From Candidatus Hydrothermota bacterium (GTDB lineage Bacteria; Hydrothermota; Hydrothermia; UBA1063): DNA of 6,227 nucleotides. The DNA is taken from assembly GCA_003644895.1 (NCBI GenBank), contig QNDO01000092.1, forward strand, positions 1-6,227, given 5' to 3'. The notes under the pieces are model-generated. The model was not told the DNA's origin and made no database searches. It was given only the letters and a program-made list of their open reading frames with translations. Below, piece by piece: positions 1 through 6,227 of this stretch (position 1 is its first letter; each line of letters starts with the position of its first letter). Both the position numbers and the translations under genes were made by a program.

Positions 1-191
1 CTTACATACTCTAGACTCTCTTGAATTGCTTCTTTAAGAAAACCACATGTGTTCAGAATTATTATTTTTGCTTCTCTGGGATCCAAAGTTAATACACACT
101 CTGAATCTTTGAGAAAATATTCAATAGCACGAGAATCCACCTCATTTTTGGGACAACCAAGGGTGTGAATAAAGATTTTTTCAATAGCCAT
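1..191 (-). CDS. rimO: RimO, ribosomal protein S12 methylthiotransferase (N-terminal 63 residues, cut by window edge)
   Basis: RimO is a radical-SAM enzyme that adds a methylthio group to a conserved aspartate of ribosomal protein S12. Translating the minus strand from the ATG at 191 gives an open frame to the left edge. The visible part is the start of the MTTase N-terminal (UPF0004) domain. It has GCPKNEVDS at residues 12-20 and NTCGF at 47-51, followed by a KEAIQES segment. Cys13 and Cys49 are the expected first two ligands of the auxiliary iron-sulfur cluster. The GCPKN and NTCGF versions of these motifs favour RimO over its tRNA-modifying relative MiaB. The third cysteine, the radical-SAM CxxxCxxC and the TRAM domain lie outside the window. 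The start overlaps the phosphoesterase gene by 11 nt and has no Shine-Dalgarno sequence, so translation is probably coupled. It is the last visible gene of the leftward operon. Confidence 0.93.
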   Translation of the reverse strand, partial: MAIEKIFIHTLGCPKNEVDSRAIEYFLKDSECVLTLDPREAKIIILNTCGFLKEAIQESLEYV

Positions 192-906
192 TATATAATC
201 TGTGAGCCAGATATTCCGGAAGACCAGCCTTGAGTATCTTCTCTGCCTGCCTTTTTATGTTATACTCAACACGATAAATATTTAAAAGTTTCTTCTCAGT
301 ATCAAGCATAGCAAAACTTGCTCTTTCATCTCCGTCACGGGGTTGTCCAACACTCCCGGGATTAATAAGGAATCTGTATTTACTTTCCAGTAGGAAACTG
401 GTTCCATCCCAGTATTCTATTTCTCCTTCTTGCTGGACAAAAACACCCGGAATATGGGTATGACCGAAGAATATAAGCCACTCGCTGGTGTTTTTAAATT
501 CGTACATAGCATCTATAACCGAGAATACATACCGCCAGGATTCTGGCTCACTCAATGAAGCATGTGTAAAAGCTATATCCTCGAATTTATAGTACAATTC
601 CAATTTATTTAACCACTCCATATTTTCTTGCTTTATAACAGATCGAGTCCATAGAAGTGCTTCTTTTGCAATAGGGTTAAAGAAGTAAATCTCTCGTGGG
701 TCAATAATGGCTTTATCGTGGTTTCCAATTATCTTTACATTGCTGATTTCTCTAAGAAGTTCAATACATTCATTGGGATCTGCTCCATAACCCACTGCAT
801 CACCTAAGAATATAACTGAATCATATCCTATACGGTTAGCTTTTTGCATTACAGCCTTCAGAGCATCATAATTAGAATGAACATCGGATATAACTAAAAA
901 TTTCAT
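181..906 (-). CDS. Calcineurin-like metallophosphoesterase (YfcE/COG0639-type), substrate unknown
   Basis: This is a 241-residue single-domain protein of the dinuclear-metal phosphoesterase superfamily (Metallophos_2 type), predicted to be cytosolic. All the usual metal-binding motifs are present in order: DVH (Asp8, His10), GDAVGYG (Asp36), GNHD (Asn62, His63), THA (His115) and GHTH (His149, His151). A NPGSVGQPRDGD segment follows at 182-193, as is typical of this bacterial subgroup. The enzyme should therefore be active, but members hydrolyse different phosphodiesters or phosphomonoesters and the sequence does not tell which. It starts inside the end of nusB through a 4-nt ATGA overlap, with only a weak GGGG stretch about 10 nt upstream. 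Its end overlaps the start of rimO by 11 nt. The family call is firm; I give no gene symbol because the substrate is unknown. Confidence 0.93.
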   Translation of the reverse strand: MKFLVISDVHSNYDALKAVMQKANRIGYDSVIFLGDAVGYGADPNECIELLREISNVKIIGNHDKAIIDPREIYFFNPIAKEALLWTRSVIKQENMEWLNKLELYYKFEDIAFTHASLSEPESWRYVFSVIDAMYEFKNTSEWLIFFGHTHIPGVFVQQEGEIEYWDGTSFLLESKYRFLINPGSVGQPRDGDERASFAMLDTEKKLLNIYRVEYNIKRQAEKILKAGLPEYLAHRLYNGY

Positions 907-1325
907 TCTTTCTTTATCCCCAGTTTTTCAACTATATTATCTAGTATCCCGTTAATAAAGGCAGCAGCAGAGGGTGTAGAGTAAGTTTTTGCAAGTTCTA
1001 CAGCCTCTGAAAGTGTAACCTTATATGGCACATCGGCAGCACCCAACAATTCTGCCACTGCAATCCTCATTATAGCCCTTTCAATGTATGAAAGACGATC
1101 AAAATCCCAGTTCACCAGAGAATCTTTGATAAGCTCGTCAATCTTGTCAATATGTTGCTCAAGAGATGTGATAATTACTGTAAGAAATTCTCTACACATG
1201 TTATCACATTCTTCTCTTGATAGCACATCCTGGCATGTAGAATTTACTTCTTCGCTTAACAAATCCAATCTATAAGCAACCTCGAGTGCCAGTTGTCTGG
1301 CCTTTCTTCTAGATTTAATACCCAC
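903..1325 (-). CDS. nusB: NusB transcription antitermination factor
   Basis: NusB is a small all-helical RNA-binding protein that pairs with S10 (NusE) on boxA RNA to promote antitermination, mainly in rRNA operons. At 140 residues it has the usual family length. Diagnostic segments are the N-terminal RRKARQLALEVAYRLD (6-21), the central W-x-F-x-RL...IERAIMRIAVAEL (73-93), and the C-terminal VTLSEAVELAKTYSTPSAAA-FINGILDNI (103-131). The start is GTG at 1325: an in-frame TGA at 1338-1340 leaves no normal start codon further upstream, and downstream starts would remove the conserved first helix. The GTG lies inside the end of hisC (11-nt overlap) and has only a poor GGAAA element before it, so coupling to hisC translation is likely. 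The gene ends in an ATGA overlap with the phosphoesterase. Confidence 0.96.
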   Translation of the reverse strand: MGIKSRRKARQLALEVAYRLDLLSEEVNSTCQDVLSREECDNMCREFLTVIITSLEQHIDKIDELIKDSLVNWDFDRLSYIERAIMRIAVAELLGAADVPYKVTLSEAVELAKTYSTPSAAAFINGILDNIVEKLGIKKE

Positions 1326-2424
1326 TTTCCGTATTCTTCAAGAATTTATTCAAAAGTTCTATTAGTTTAACATTCTGTTGATGAGTACCAATAGTAATTC
1401 TCAATGCGTTAGGAAAATTATAATTTTTCAATGGTCTGACAATCACGCCGTTTTTTAAGAGATACTCATATGCAGGAGCAGCATCACGACCAAGATCTAC
1501 AAAGATAAAATTGGTATAGGTAGGGAGATATTTCAAACCCAGCTTTGTGAACTCATGGTATAAATATTTTTTCTCTGTCTCGACAAGTCCCACTGATTTC
1601 CTCACATGTTCTTCATCATCTAGGGCATGATATGCTGCAATTTGTGCCATTCTGTTGATGTTGAAGGGGAGCCTTACTCTCATTAGTGTATCAATTATCT
1701 CTTTAGGTGCAATACCATATCCCAGTCTAAGACCTGCAAGGCCATAAATTTTTGAAAAAGTACGCAGTATAACACAATTCCATCCTCGCTTAACATAGGA
1801 AACAGTCTCCTTAAAATTCTTACCCTGCATATATTCATAGTATGCTTCATCCCATACCACTATCACATCCTCGGGAACCTTTTTCATAAAATTTTCCACC
1901 TCTTCTTTGAAAAGCGCCGTTCCTGTAGGGTTATTGGGGTTTGAAATAAAAATTACTTTGGTATCGGGCCTGATAGATAACAGAATGGCTTCCAGGTCTA
2001 TTTTCCCGTCTTTCAACGGAGGTTCAATCATCACGGCTCCTATAATATTACCAACAATCCTGTACATGATGAAAGATTGGTCCGAAGCCACTATGGATTC
2101 ACCAGGATTGACAAAGGCAAGGGCAATCATTAACATTATTTCCACAGAACCATTTCCGAGTATTATTTCAGCTGGACTCACTCCTATCTTCTTTGAAAGT
2201 TTTTTAACAAGGTAATATGACATATCGTCAGGGTAGAGATTCATCTCTCCAAGAGCATCTTCCATGGCTTTCACTGCCATGGGAGAAGGACCCAGCGGGT
2301 TTTCATTTGAAGCTAGTTTATAAATCTCTCCCTTCAAATTTAACTCACGAGCAAGCTCTTCAATAGGTTTACCCGGAATGTAAGGCTTAACTCCCCTCAA
2401 TTTCCATCGGGCCAGCGGATGCAT
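1315..2424 (-). CDS. hisC: Histidinol-phosphate aminotransferase
   Basis: This PLP-dependent fold-type I (class I/II) aminotransferase interconverts histidinol phosphate and imidazole-acetol phosphate in histidine biosynthesis, and homologues often also act on aromatic amino acids. Its 369 residues are a normal length. HisC hallmarks are PYIPGKPIEEL near the N-terminus (15-24), KLASNENPLGPSP (36-48), SNPNNPTG (161-168), DEAYYEY (192-198), TFSK (222-225, with Lys225 the PLP Schiff-base lysine), GLRLGYG (231-237) and ALRITIGT (340-347, with Arg342 the expected carboxylate-binding arginine). No catalytic residue appears missing. The ATG at 2424 follows a strong ribosome-binding site and lies within the last 28 nt of the amidase-like gene. 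No other his gene is visible, so it is separated here from the rest of the pathway. An aromatic or broad-specificity aminotransferase is the main alternative. Confidence 0.92.
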   Translation of the reverse strand: MHPLARWKLRGVKPYIPGKPIEELARELNLKGEIYKLASNENPLGPSPMAVKAMEDALGEMNLYPDDMSYYLVKKLSKKIGVSPAEIILGNGSVEIMLMIALAFVNPGESIVASDQSFIMYRIVGNIIGAVMIEPPLKDGKIDLEAILLSIRPDTKVIFISNPNNPTGTALFKEEVENFMKKVPEDVIVVWDEAYYEYMQGKNFKETVSYVKRGWNCVILRTFSKIYGLAGLRLGYGIAPKEIIDTLMRVRLPFNINRMAQIAAYHALDDEEHVRKSVGLVETEKKYLYHEFTKLGLKYLPTYTNFIFVDLGRDAAPAYEYLLKNGVIVRPLKNYNFPNALRITIGTHQQNVKLIELLNKFLKNTESGY

Positions 2425-4439
2425 GATCCCTCCTTTAAGGAAATCTTTTTTTCTTTATTTCCTTTTTTTATCACTATTTTACTACCAAAACGTGAGAATG
2501 GTACCAGCACTTCGTCCCCTGTAAAAATAGAAATCGGAAGATCCTCACTTTTAATCATCAAATCCTCTATTTTGTCACAGACTTTATATTTTTTTAATCT
2601 AAAGCCTTCAAAACCAAGATATTCTAATAGCCCCCCGAAAATTGAGATTGCAACAACCTTGAGGAGTTCATTCTGGTTATAATCTTTAAGAACCGTAATC
2701 TGAGATGGATTCACTAATAACCTAGTAGCTTTAGGATGAATTATAAAATACGAACCATATTCCATGATTTGGGGTTTCAAAAAGGCCATGGAGGGAGTAT
2801 GTTTTTTAACCAGTTTAGCAAGTCTTTCTGATTCTTTGTCTCTGTAGTAGTAATAAATAAAATAGCCATGCCCCGGATACAACTCAGTAGTATCAATCTG
2901 AAATGCAAAATCGGGTTGTATTTTTTCTATTCTTTTTACTCTTTCTACTTCGTCAATGGTAGTTTCTTCATCCAACCGTGTCAGATACACAGTAGCTCCA
3001 GCATATGAAAATAACCTCTTTAATAATAATGCAATCTTTAAATTAAGAAGGGAGGTAGGATTTTGAAGGCTGAGATCACCCTTATCTTTACCACCCCGAG
3101 CGGGATCTATAAGGATCTTTTTGTCATGTAATACACCTTTAAACAGCGGCTCCAGCATTACTTCCGTAAACTCTCCTGTGCTCAACTTCAAAGTCCGGGG
3201 ATAGAATCCTCTTTTGGAAAATCTAAGTTCTTCACCTGAACTTTCAAACAACCCAAATTTTTCTGACCATACAATTTCTTCCCCTCCCTCTATTTTAACT
3301 TCAACAAGTGGCTCAGGGGTTATCTGATTCAGAACTTTACCGCATACTACTTTTCTCTTTACAGGATATCTATCGATATGTATTACTCCACTAAACTTGT
3401 TAATTTCAAATTCAATTTCACTATGTTCCCGCTCCATTTTGAGAAGTAGAAAAACCTCTCCATTCAAATCTGTGTGGGGAAGAGAATCTATTATTTCACA
3501 ATCCTTTGGTTGAACATAGAAGGGTAAATTCGGTGGCACTGGGTTCATATATTTGTCAAAGAATTTTATTCTTAAAAGATTATAAGGCCCATAATTTTTC
3601 AGGACATGAGAGAAACTCTCGATGGTGAATTCCTTAGTAATTTTGATATGTTGAGGGGGAAAGGCATTTCCTTTCATACACCTGCCGTAAATCGAAATTA
3701 TATGAACTCCTCCTCTCAATTTTTCAGGGATGGGCAAAACTATTTCTTTCCCTTCTTCAGCCACAAAATCCAGAACATTACCATCGATAAAGACAGCCAG
3801 ACTTGCTGGATCAATTTCCTCACTAAATCTTAATTTTACTTTGTCCCTTTCCACTTTTTTCGAATTAATCCTCGGTAAACCGGATGTGATGAATTCAAGA
3901 ATAGATTCAAATATTATCTCGGCCTCAAGGACCAGCCTCTCCTTTCTCTTCAGAAGCTCTTCCTCTTCAGGATTGGAAATGTAGGAAGCTTCGGTTAAAA
4001 CCGATACAGGGACGTTTCCTTTTAGCACCCTGTAGTTGGCAGGAAGAGGTGATTCTACAGTAAGTCCAAACCTTCTTCTAAAATTTTTTTGAAGTTTATA
4101 GGCTAAATCAAAGGATGGTGAAAAAGGTTCAAAAGGGCAGTACAGCTCAGTACGATTTATATTCCGATTGAGAACCGCTGAGGCATTGTGGTGAATGGAT
4201 ATGAATATATCCGCCTTATTTTCAACAGAAATCCTCACTCGTTCCTCAAGAGGGACGTCATAATCTCCATCCCGGGTCAAAATTACAGGAAACCCTTCTT
4301 CTTCCAGAAATCTTTTAAGATGTCGGGCCACAGTGAGATTCACATCTTTTTCCTGGAGTCCAGTGGGACCAACAGCCCCGGTGGCCTCACCACCATGTCC
4401 CGGATCTATAACAATCTTTATTTTTGAAGAGTCATACAT
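2397..4439 (-). CDS. N-acetylmuramoyl-L-alanine amidase (Amidase_3) with Ig-like linker and a second, degenerate amidase domain
   Basis: The first 185 residues are a zinc-dependent Amidase_3 domain, which cleaves the bond between N-acetylmuramic acid and L-alanine in peptidoglycan. It shows DPGHGG (His15), LQEKDVNL (Glu30), SIHHNA (His83) and VLTEASYISN (Glu150), matching the three zinc ligands and the catalytic glutamate. A beta-rich stretch follows: a possible Ig-like module at about 198-270, another at 271-357 and a carboxypeptidase-regulatory-like module at 362-434. A second amidase-like domain (441-608) has lost the active-site residues, and the last 70 residues are unassigned. Numbering is from the ATG at 4439, giving 680 residues. 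The frame stays open upstream, allowing a TTG start at 4475 (692 residues), but that codon overlaps the predicted promoter -35, and neither start has a Shine-Dalgarno sequence. No signal peptide is visible from either start. First gene of the leftward operon; it overlaps hisC by 28 nt. Confidence 0.88.
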   Translation of the reverse strand: MYDSSKIKIVIDPGHGGEATGAVGPTGLQEKDVNLTVARHLKRFLEEEGFPVILTRDGDYDVPLEERVRISVENKADIFISIHHNASAVLNRNINRTELYCPFEPFSPSFDLAYKLQKNFRRRFGLTVESPLPANYRVLKGNVPVSVLTEASYISNPEEEELLKRKERLVLEAEIIFESILEFITSGLPRINSKKVERDKVKLRFSEEIDPASLAVFIDGNVLDFVAEEGKEIVLPIPEKLRGGVHIISIYGRCMKGNAFPPQHIKITKEFTIESFSHVLKNYGPYNLLRIKFFDKYMNPVPPNLPFYVQPKDCEIIDSLPHTDLNGEVFLLLKMEREHSEIEFEINKFSGVIHIDRYPVKRKVVCGKVLNQITPEPLVEVKIEGGEEIVWSEKFGLFESSGEELRFSKRGFYPRTLKLSTGEFTEVMLEPLFKGVLHDKKILIDPARGGKDKGDLSLQNPTSLLNLKIALLLKRLFSYAGATVYLTRLDEETTIDEVERVKRIEKIQPDFAFQIDTTELYPGHGYFIYYYYRDKESERLAKLVKKHTPSMAFLKPQIMEYGSYFIIHPKATRLLVNPSQITVLKDYNQNELLKVVAISIFGGLLEYLGFEGFRLKKYKVCDKIEDLMIKSEDLPISIFTGDEVLVPFSRFGSKIVIKKGNKEKKISLKEGSCIRWPDGN
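2429..2436 (-). promoter_or_regulatory. Strong Shine-Dalgarno site of hisC
   Basis: The minus strand reads AAAGGAGG, then four bases, then the hisC ATG. It lies inside the coding sequence of the amidase-like gene and fixes the hisC start. It is the only near-perfect ribosome-binding site among the starts in this window and shows that the host uses the canonical anti-Shine-Dalgarno interaction. Confidence 0.85.
2616..3119 (-). other. Degenerate second Amidase_3-like domain within the amidase protein
   Basis: Residues 441-608 (ATG numbering) resemble the N-terminal amidase domain. A KILIDPARGG strand-turn corresponds to KIVIDPGHGG, and NLKIALLLKRL...GATVYLTR corresponds to NLTVARHLKRF...GFPVILTR. 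PDFAFQID then corresponds to ADIFISIH, and RLLVNPSQI to SVLTEASYI. By this hand alignment the first zinc histidine is Arg448, the zinc glutamate is Thr462, the second zinc histidine is Asp516 and the catalytic glutamate is Asn577. It should bind no catalytic zinc. A structural, substrate-binding or regulatory role is an inference. Confidence 0.75.
3138..3848 (-). other. Beta-rich inter-domain region (two possible Ig-like modules and a carboxypeptidase-regulatory-like module)
   Basis: This stretch separates the two amidase-like domains (residues about 198-434, ATG numbering). The first part contains KVKLRFSEEIDPASLAVFIDG, a pattern seen in bacterial Ig-like modules of the SbsA type. The second has LRIKFFDKYMNPVP and a later HTDLNGEVFLLL, resembling invasin-like Big_1 repeats. 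The third has a CGKVLNQITPEPLVEVKI opening and a KRGFYPRTLKL strand, as in carboxypeptidase-regulatory-like folds. Such modules usually sit outside the cytoplasm as spacers or carbohydrate/protein-binding units. The boundaries are approximate and the family assignments are by eye. Confidence 0.5.
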
Positions 4440-4446
4440 CTTATTT

Positions 4447-4475
4447 ATTTTAAGCTTATACAAGTGTTTCTGCAA
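4447..4475 (-). promoter_or_regulatory. Predicted sigma-70-type promoter of the leftward operon
   Basis: On the minus strand a TTGCAG (-35, 4475-4470) and a TAAAAT (-10, 4452-4447) are separated by exactly 17 nt. Transcription would be expected to start at about 4440-4439, which is the base before or the first base of the amidase ATG. This implies a leaderless transcript. The elements each match the consensus at four or five of six positions; in an AT-rich spacer such matches can arise by chance. Confidence 0.5.
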
Positions 4476-4482
4476 TCTATGG

Positions 4483-4511
4483 TTGAATTCACACAGGCTC
4501 CAGTATAAAAT
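4483..4511 (+). promoter_or_regulatory. Predicted sigma-70-type promoter of mutS
   Basis: A TTGAAT (-35, 4483-4488) and a TAAAAT (-10, 4506-4511) are separated by 17 nt; an overlapping TATAAA at 4504-4509 is a second -10 choice. The predicted start of transcription is about 4518, the first base of the mutS GTG. The -35 lies only 7 bp from the -35 of the leftward promoter, so the two form a back-to-back divergent pair. An 8-bp palindrome TGAATTCA (4484-4491) overlaps the -35. Confidence 0.55.
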
Positions 4512-4517
4512 TCAGCT

Positions 4518-6227
4518 GTGAAGGAAACCCCTATTCTTGAACAGTACAAAAAGATAAAAGAAAAATATAGGGAGGAATTGCTTCTTTTCAGGATGGGGGA
4601 TTTCTACGAACTTTTTTATGATGATGCGAAAAAGGCATCAGAAGCATTGGGCATTGTATTAACATCCAAACCTATGGGTAAAAACATAAGGGTCCCTCTT
4701 GCAGGAATCCCTGTAAAAGCAGCGGAACAATATATTCAAAAACTTTTAAATATGGGATATAAAGTGGCTATCTGCGAGCAGGTAGGAGAGGGCAAAAAAC
4801 TCATGAAGCGTGAGGTCGTTGAAGTTATCACTCCCGGCACCGTCCTCCAAGAAGGGCTGCTAGATGAAAAGAGCCATAGTTACATCGCAGTTTTAATTAA
4901 AGGTGATGATGGTAAAGGTTACATTGCTGTGAGTGATATCTCTACAGGCGATTTTTTTGTAATGGAAGATGAATATAAAAAAATTATTGAAAAACTTAGA
5001 GCTTTGGATGTAAAAGAACTTCTTGCTTTTGAAAATGTAGTTCAATCCATTGAGTTAAAAGAGTTCAACATTTCTGTCTTGAGAGAAGATACATATTTTT
5101 ATTCGGAACATGTGGAAAAAATCAAAAATTTCTTTGGAGTCTCAGAACTCTCTATTTTTGGTCTGAACGATTCTGATGGTGAATTAATTAAAGTAGCAAG
5201 TCTTCTCCTCCACTACTTGGAGGAAAAGAAACCCGGCATGTTGTCTCATATAAAAGGTATTAGAAAATTACACCCTGAAGAATACCTTTTCCTCGATCCA
5301 CAATCAGTAAAGAATCTGGAACTCATCTCCAGATGGAGAACAGGCGAAAAGGCAGGAACACTTTATGATATTATGGATAGAACAATGACTGCCCTTGGAG
5401 CAAGATTTCTTAAAGAGACCATCCTTTCTCCTCCCAGAAATACACACCTTATAAAAAAGAGACTTAAAAGAGTAGAAACTCTTACAGAAAACAAGTATAC
5501 CCTGGATAAAATAAGAAAGAAACTGCAGGGTGTTTATGATATAGAAAGGATAGTCGCAAAGATTTCCTCATTAAAACATAATTCAAGAGATTTTATCAAA
5601 CTTAGGGATAGTATTAAAGAGGGAATGGAAATTTTTGAGATTCTAAAAGAAATTGATCCCTTCCCCGAAGAATATTGTTTAAAAGAAGAGTTAATTGAGC
5701 TTAAGGAGGTAATAGAGAGAATTGTCGTGGATGACCCGCCTCTTTCTCCTCCTGGGGTAGTAAAAGATGGAGTCTCACATGAACTAGATGAACTAAGGGA
5801 CCTGCTTACACATTCCAAAGAAAAAATTTTAGAACTGGAAGCAAAGGAGAGAGACAAAACGGGCATTCAGAACCTCAAAATCAAATATAATCAAGTTTTT
5901 GGCTATTACTTTGAAGTAACAAAATCGAATTTGAACAAGGTACCTGATTATTTTATACGGAAGCAAACTCTTGTGAATGCAGAAAGATTCTTCACCAGAG
6001 AATTGAAGGAACTTGAAGAAAAAATATTAAGCGCAGAAGAGAGAAGTGTAGAGTTAGAAAAAGAAATCCTTAGGAATCTTTCCAAGAAAATTATATCTCT
6101 TGCGGTTTTTCTTAAGGAATTTGCAGACGCTTTAAAAGAAATAGACCTTATTCAGAGTTTTGCATTTCTGGCCATAGAGAGGAATTATACCAAGCCGGTA
6201 ATCAGAGAAGATACTACCCTTATAATA
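4518..6227 (+). CDS. mutS: DNA mismatch repair protein MutS (N-terminal 570 codons, cut by window edge)
   Basis: MutS recognises mismatches and small loops and recruits MutL to start repair. The frame is open from the GTG at 4518 to the right edge. The mismatch-binding domain carries GDFYEL at 27-32; Phe29 and Glu31 are the wedge phenylalanine and hydrogen-bonding glutamate, as in E. coli Phe36 and Glu38. The connector domain begins near residue 119. The core/lever domain has the TLYDIMDRTMTALGARFL segment shortly after residue 270. The clamp has KIKYNQVFGYYFEVTKSNL from about 454 and TLVNAERFF near 484. The visible part ends as the ATPase domain begins, so the Walker motifs are outside the window. 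An in-frame TAA at 4506 makes GTG 4518 the most upstream start, and the conserved LEQYKKIK just after it excludes a much later one. There is no Shine-Dalgarno sequence. Confidence 0.97.
   Translation, partial: MKETPILEQYKKIKEKYREELLLFRMGDFYELFYDDAKKASEALGIVLTSKPMGKNIRVPLAGIPVKAAEQYIQKLLNMGYKVAICEQVGEGKKLMKREVVEVITPGTVLQEGLLDEKSHSYIAVLIKGDDGKGYIAVSDISTGDFFVMEDEYKKIIEKLRALDVKELLAFENVVQSIELKEFNISVLREDTYFYSEHVEKIKNFFGVSELSIFGLNDSDGELIKVASLLLHYLEEKKPGMLSHIKGIRKLHPEEYLFLDPQSVKNLELISRWRTGEKAGTLYDIMDRTMTALGARFLKETILSPPRNTHLIKKRLKRVETLTENKYTLDKIRKKLQGVYDIERIVAKISSLKHNSRDFIKLRDSIKEGMEIFEILKEIDPFPEEYCLKEELIELKEVIERIVVDDPPLSPPGVVKDGVSHELDELRDLLTHSKEKILELEAKERDKTGIQNLKIKYNQVFGYYFEVTKSNLNKVPDYFIRKQTLVNAERFFTRELKELEEKILSAEERSVELEKEILRNLSKKIISLAVFLKEFADALKEIDLIQSFAFLAIERNYTKPVIREDTTLII

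Noticed and set aside
1907..2215. Plus-strand open frame of 102 codons opposite hisC.
   Set aside because: It lies wholly within conserved hisC coding sequence on the other strand and shows no domain; a shadow frame.
4440..4475. TTG at 4475 as the true start of the amidase-like gene, adding 12 residues.
   Set aside because: It has no Shine-Dalgarno, adds no signal peptide or conserved residues, and overlaps the predicted -35; the ATG at 4439 is preferred, though TTG cannot be excluded.
4484..4491. 8-bp palindrome TGAATTCA in the divergent spacer, overlapping the mutS -35, as a possible repressor operator.
   Set aside because: It is short, has no extended symmetric arms and no second copy nearby; chance occurrence in AT-rich DNA is plausible.
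3606..4521. Several overlapping plus-strand open frames (62-84 codons) opposite the amidase-like gene.
   Set aside because: They are antisense to conserved coding sequence and have no family features; one also runs into the mutS start in a different frame.
5534..5866. Open frame of 110 codons on the minus strand inside mutS.
   Set aside because: Its product is a serine-rich low-complexity sequence, the antisense shadow of Lys/Glu-rich mutS codons, with no recognisable domain.

Overview
The window is a compact, AT-rich bacterial chromosomal segment with two divergent transcription units meeting at a 78-bp spacer (4440-4517). Leftward, five genes run head to tail on the minus strand: a two-domain N-acetylmuramoyl-L-alanine amidase-like protein, hisC (histidinol-phosphate aminotransferase), nusB (transcription antitermination factor), a calcineurin-type metallophosphoesterase, and the N-terminus of rimO (ribosomal protein S12 methylthiotransferase, cut by the left edge). 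Rightward, mutS (mismatch repair) runs off the right edge before its ATPase domain. No mobile element, phage gene, tRNA, rRNA or CRISPR array is visible, so this is a core-genome region.

The leftward unit is packed tightly: neighbouring genes overlap by 28, 11, 4 and 11 nt, and there is no noncoding base from 1 to 4439. This argues for one co-translated mRNA carrying cell-wall, histidine-biosynthesis, transcription and ribosome-modification functions. hisC has a near-perfect Shine-Dalgarno sequence inside the preceding gene. nusB, the phosphoesterase and rimO have weak or no Shine-Dalgarno and probably rely on translational coupling.

Two things stand out. First, the amidase-like protein has an intact N-terminal Amidase_3 domain, then a beta-rich linker, then a second domain with the same fold signature in which the three zinc ligands and the catalytic glutamate all appear replaced: a pseudo-amidase domain tethered to an active one. 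It also lacks a recognisable signal peptide. Second, both first genes of the divergent units seem to start at, or within about a base of, their predicted transcription start. Each has a -35 and -10 pair with a 17-nt spacer ending just before the start codon (GTG for mutS, ATG for the amidase), and neither has a Shine-Dalgarno sequence. This suggests leaderless mRNAs.

The organism cannot be named from sequence alone. Low GC, heavy AGA/AGG arginine use, Lys/Glu/Ile-rich proteins, short overlaps and mixed-function operons fit a small-genome, possibly thermophilic or candidate-phylum bacterium (low confidence). I do not recognise a hallmark that assigns a phylum.
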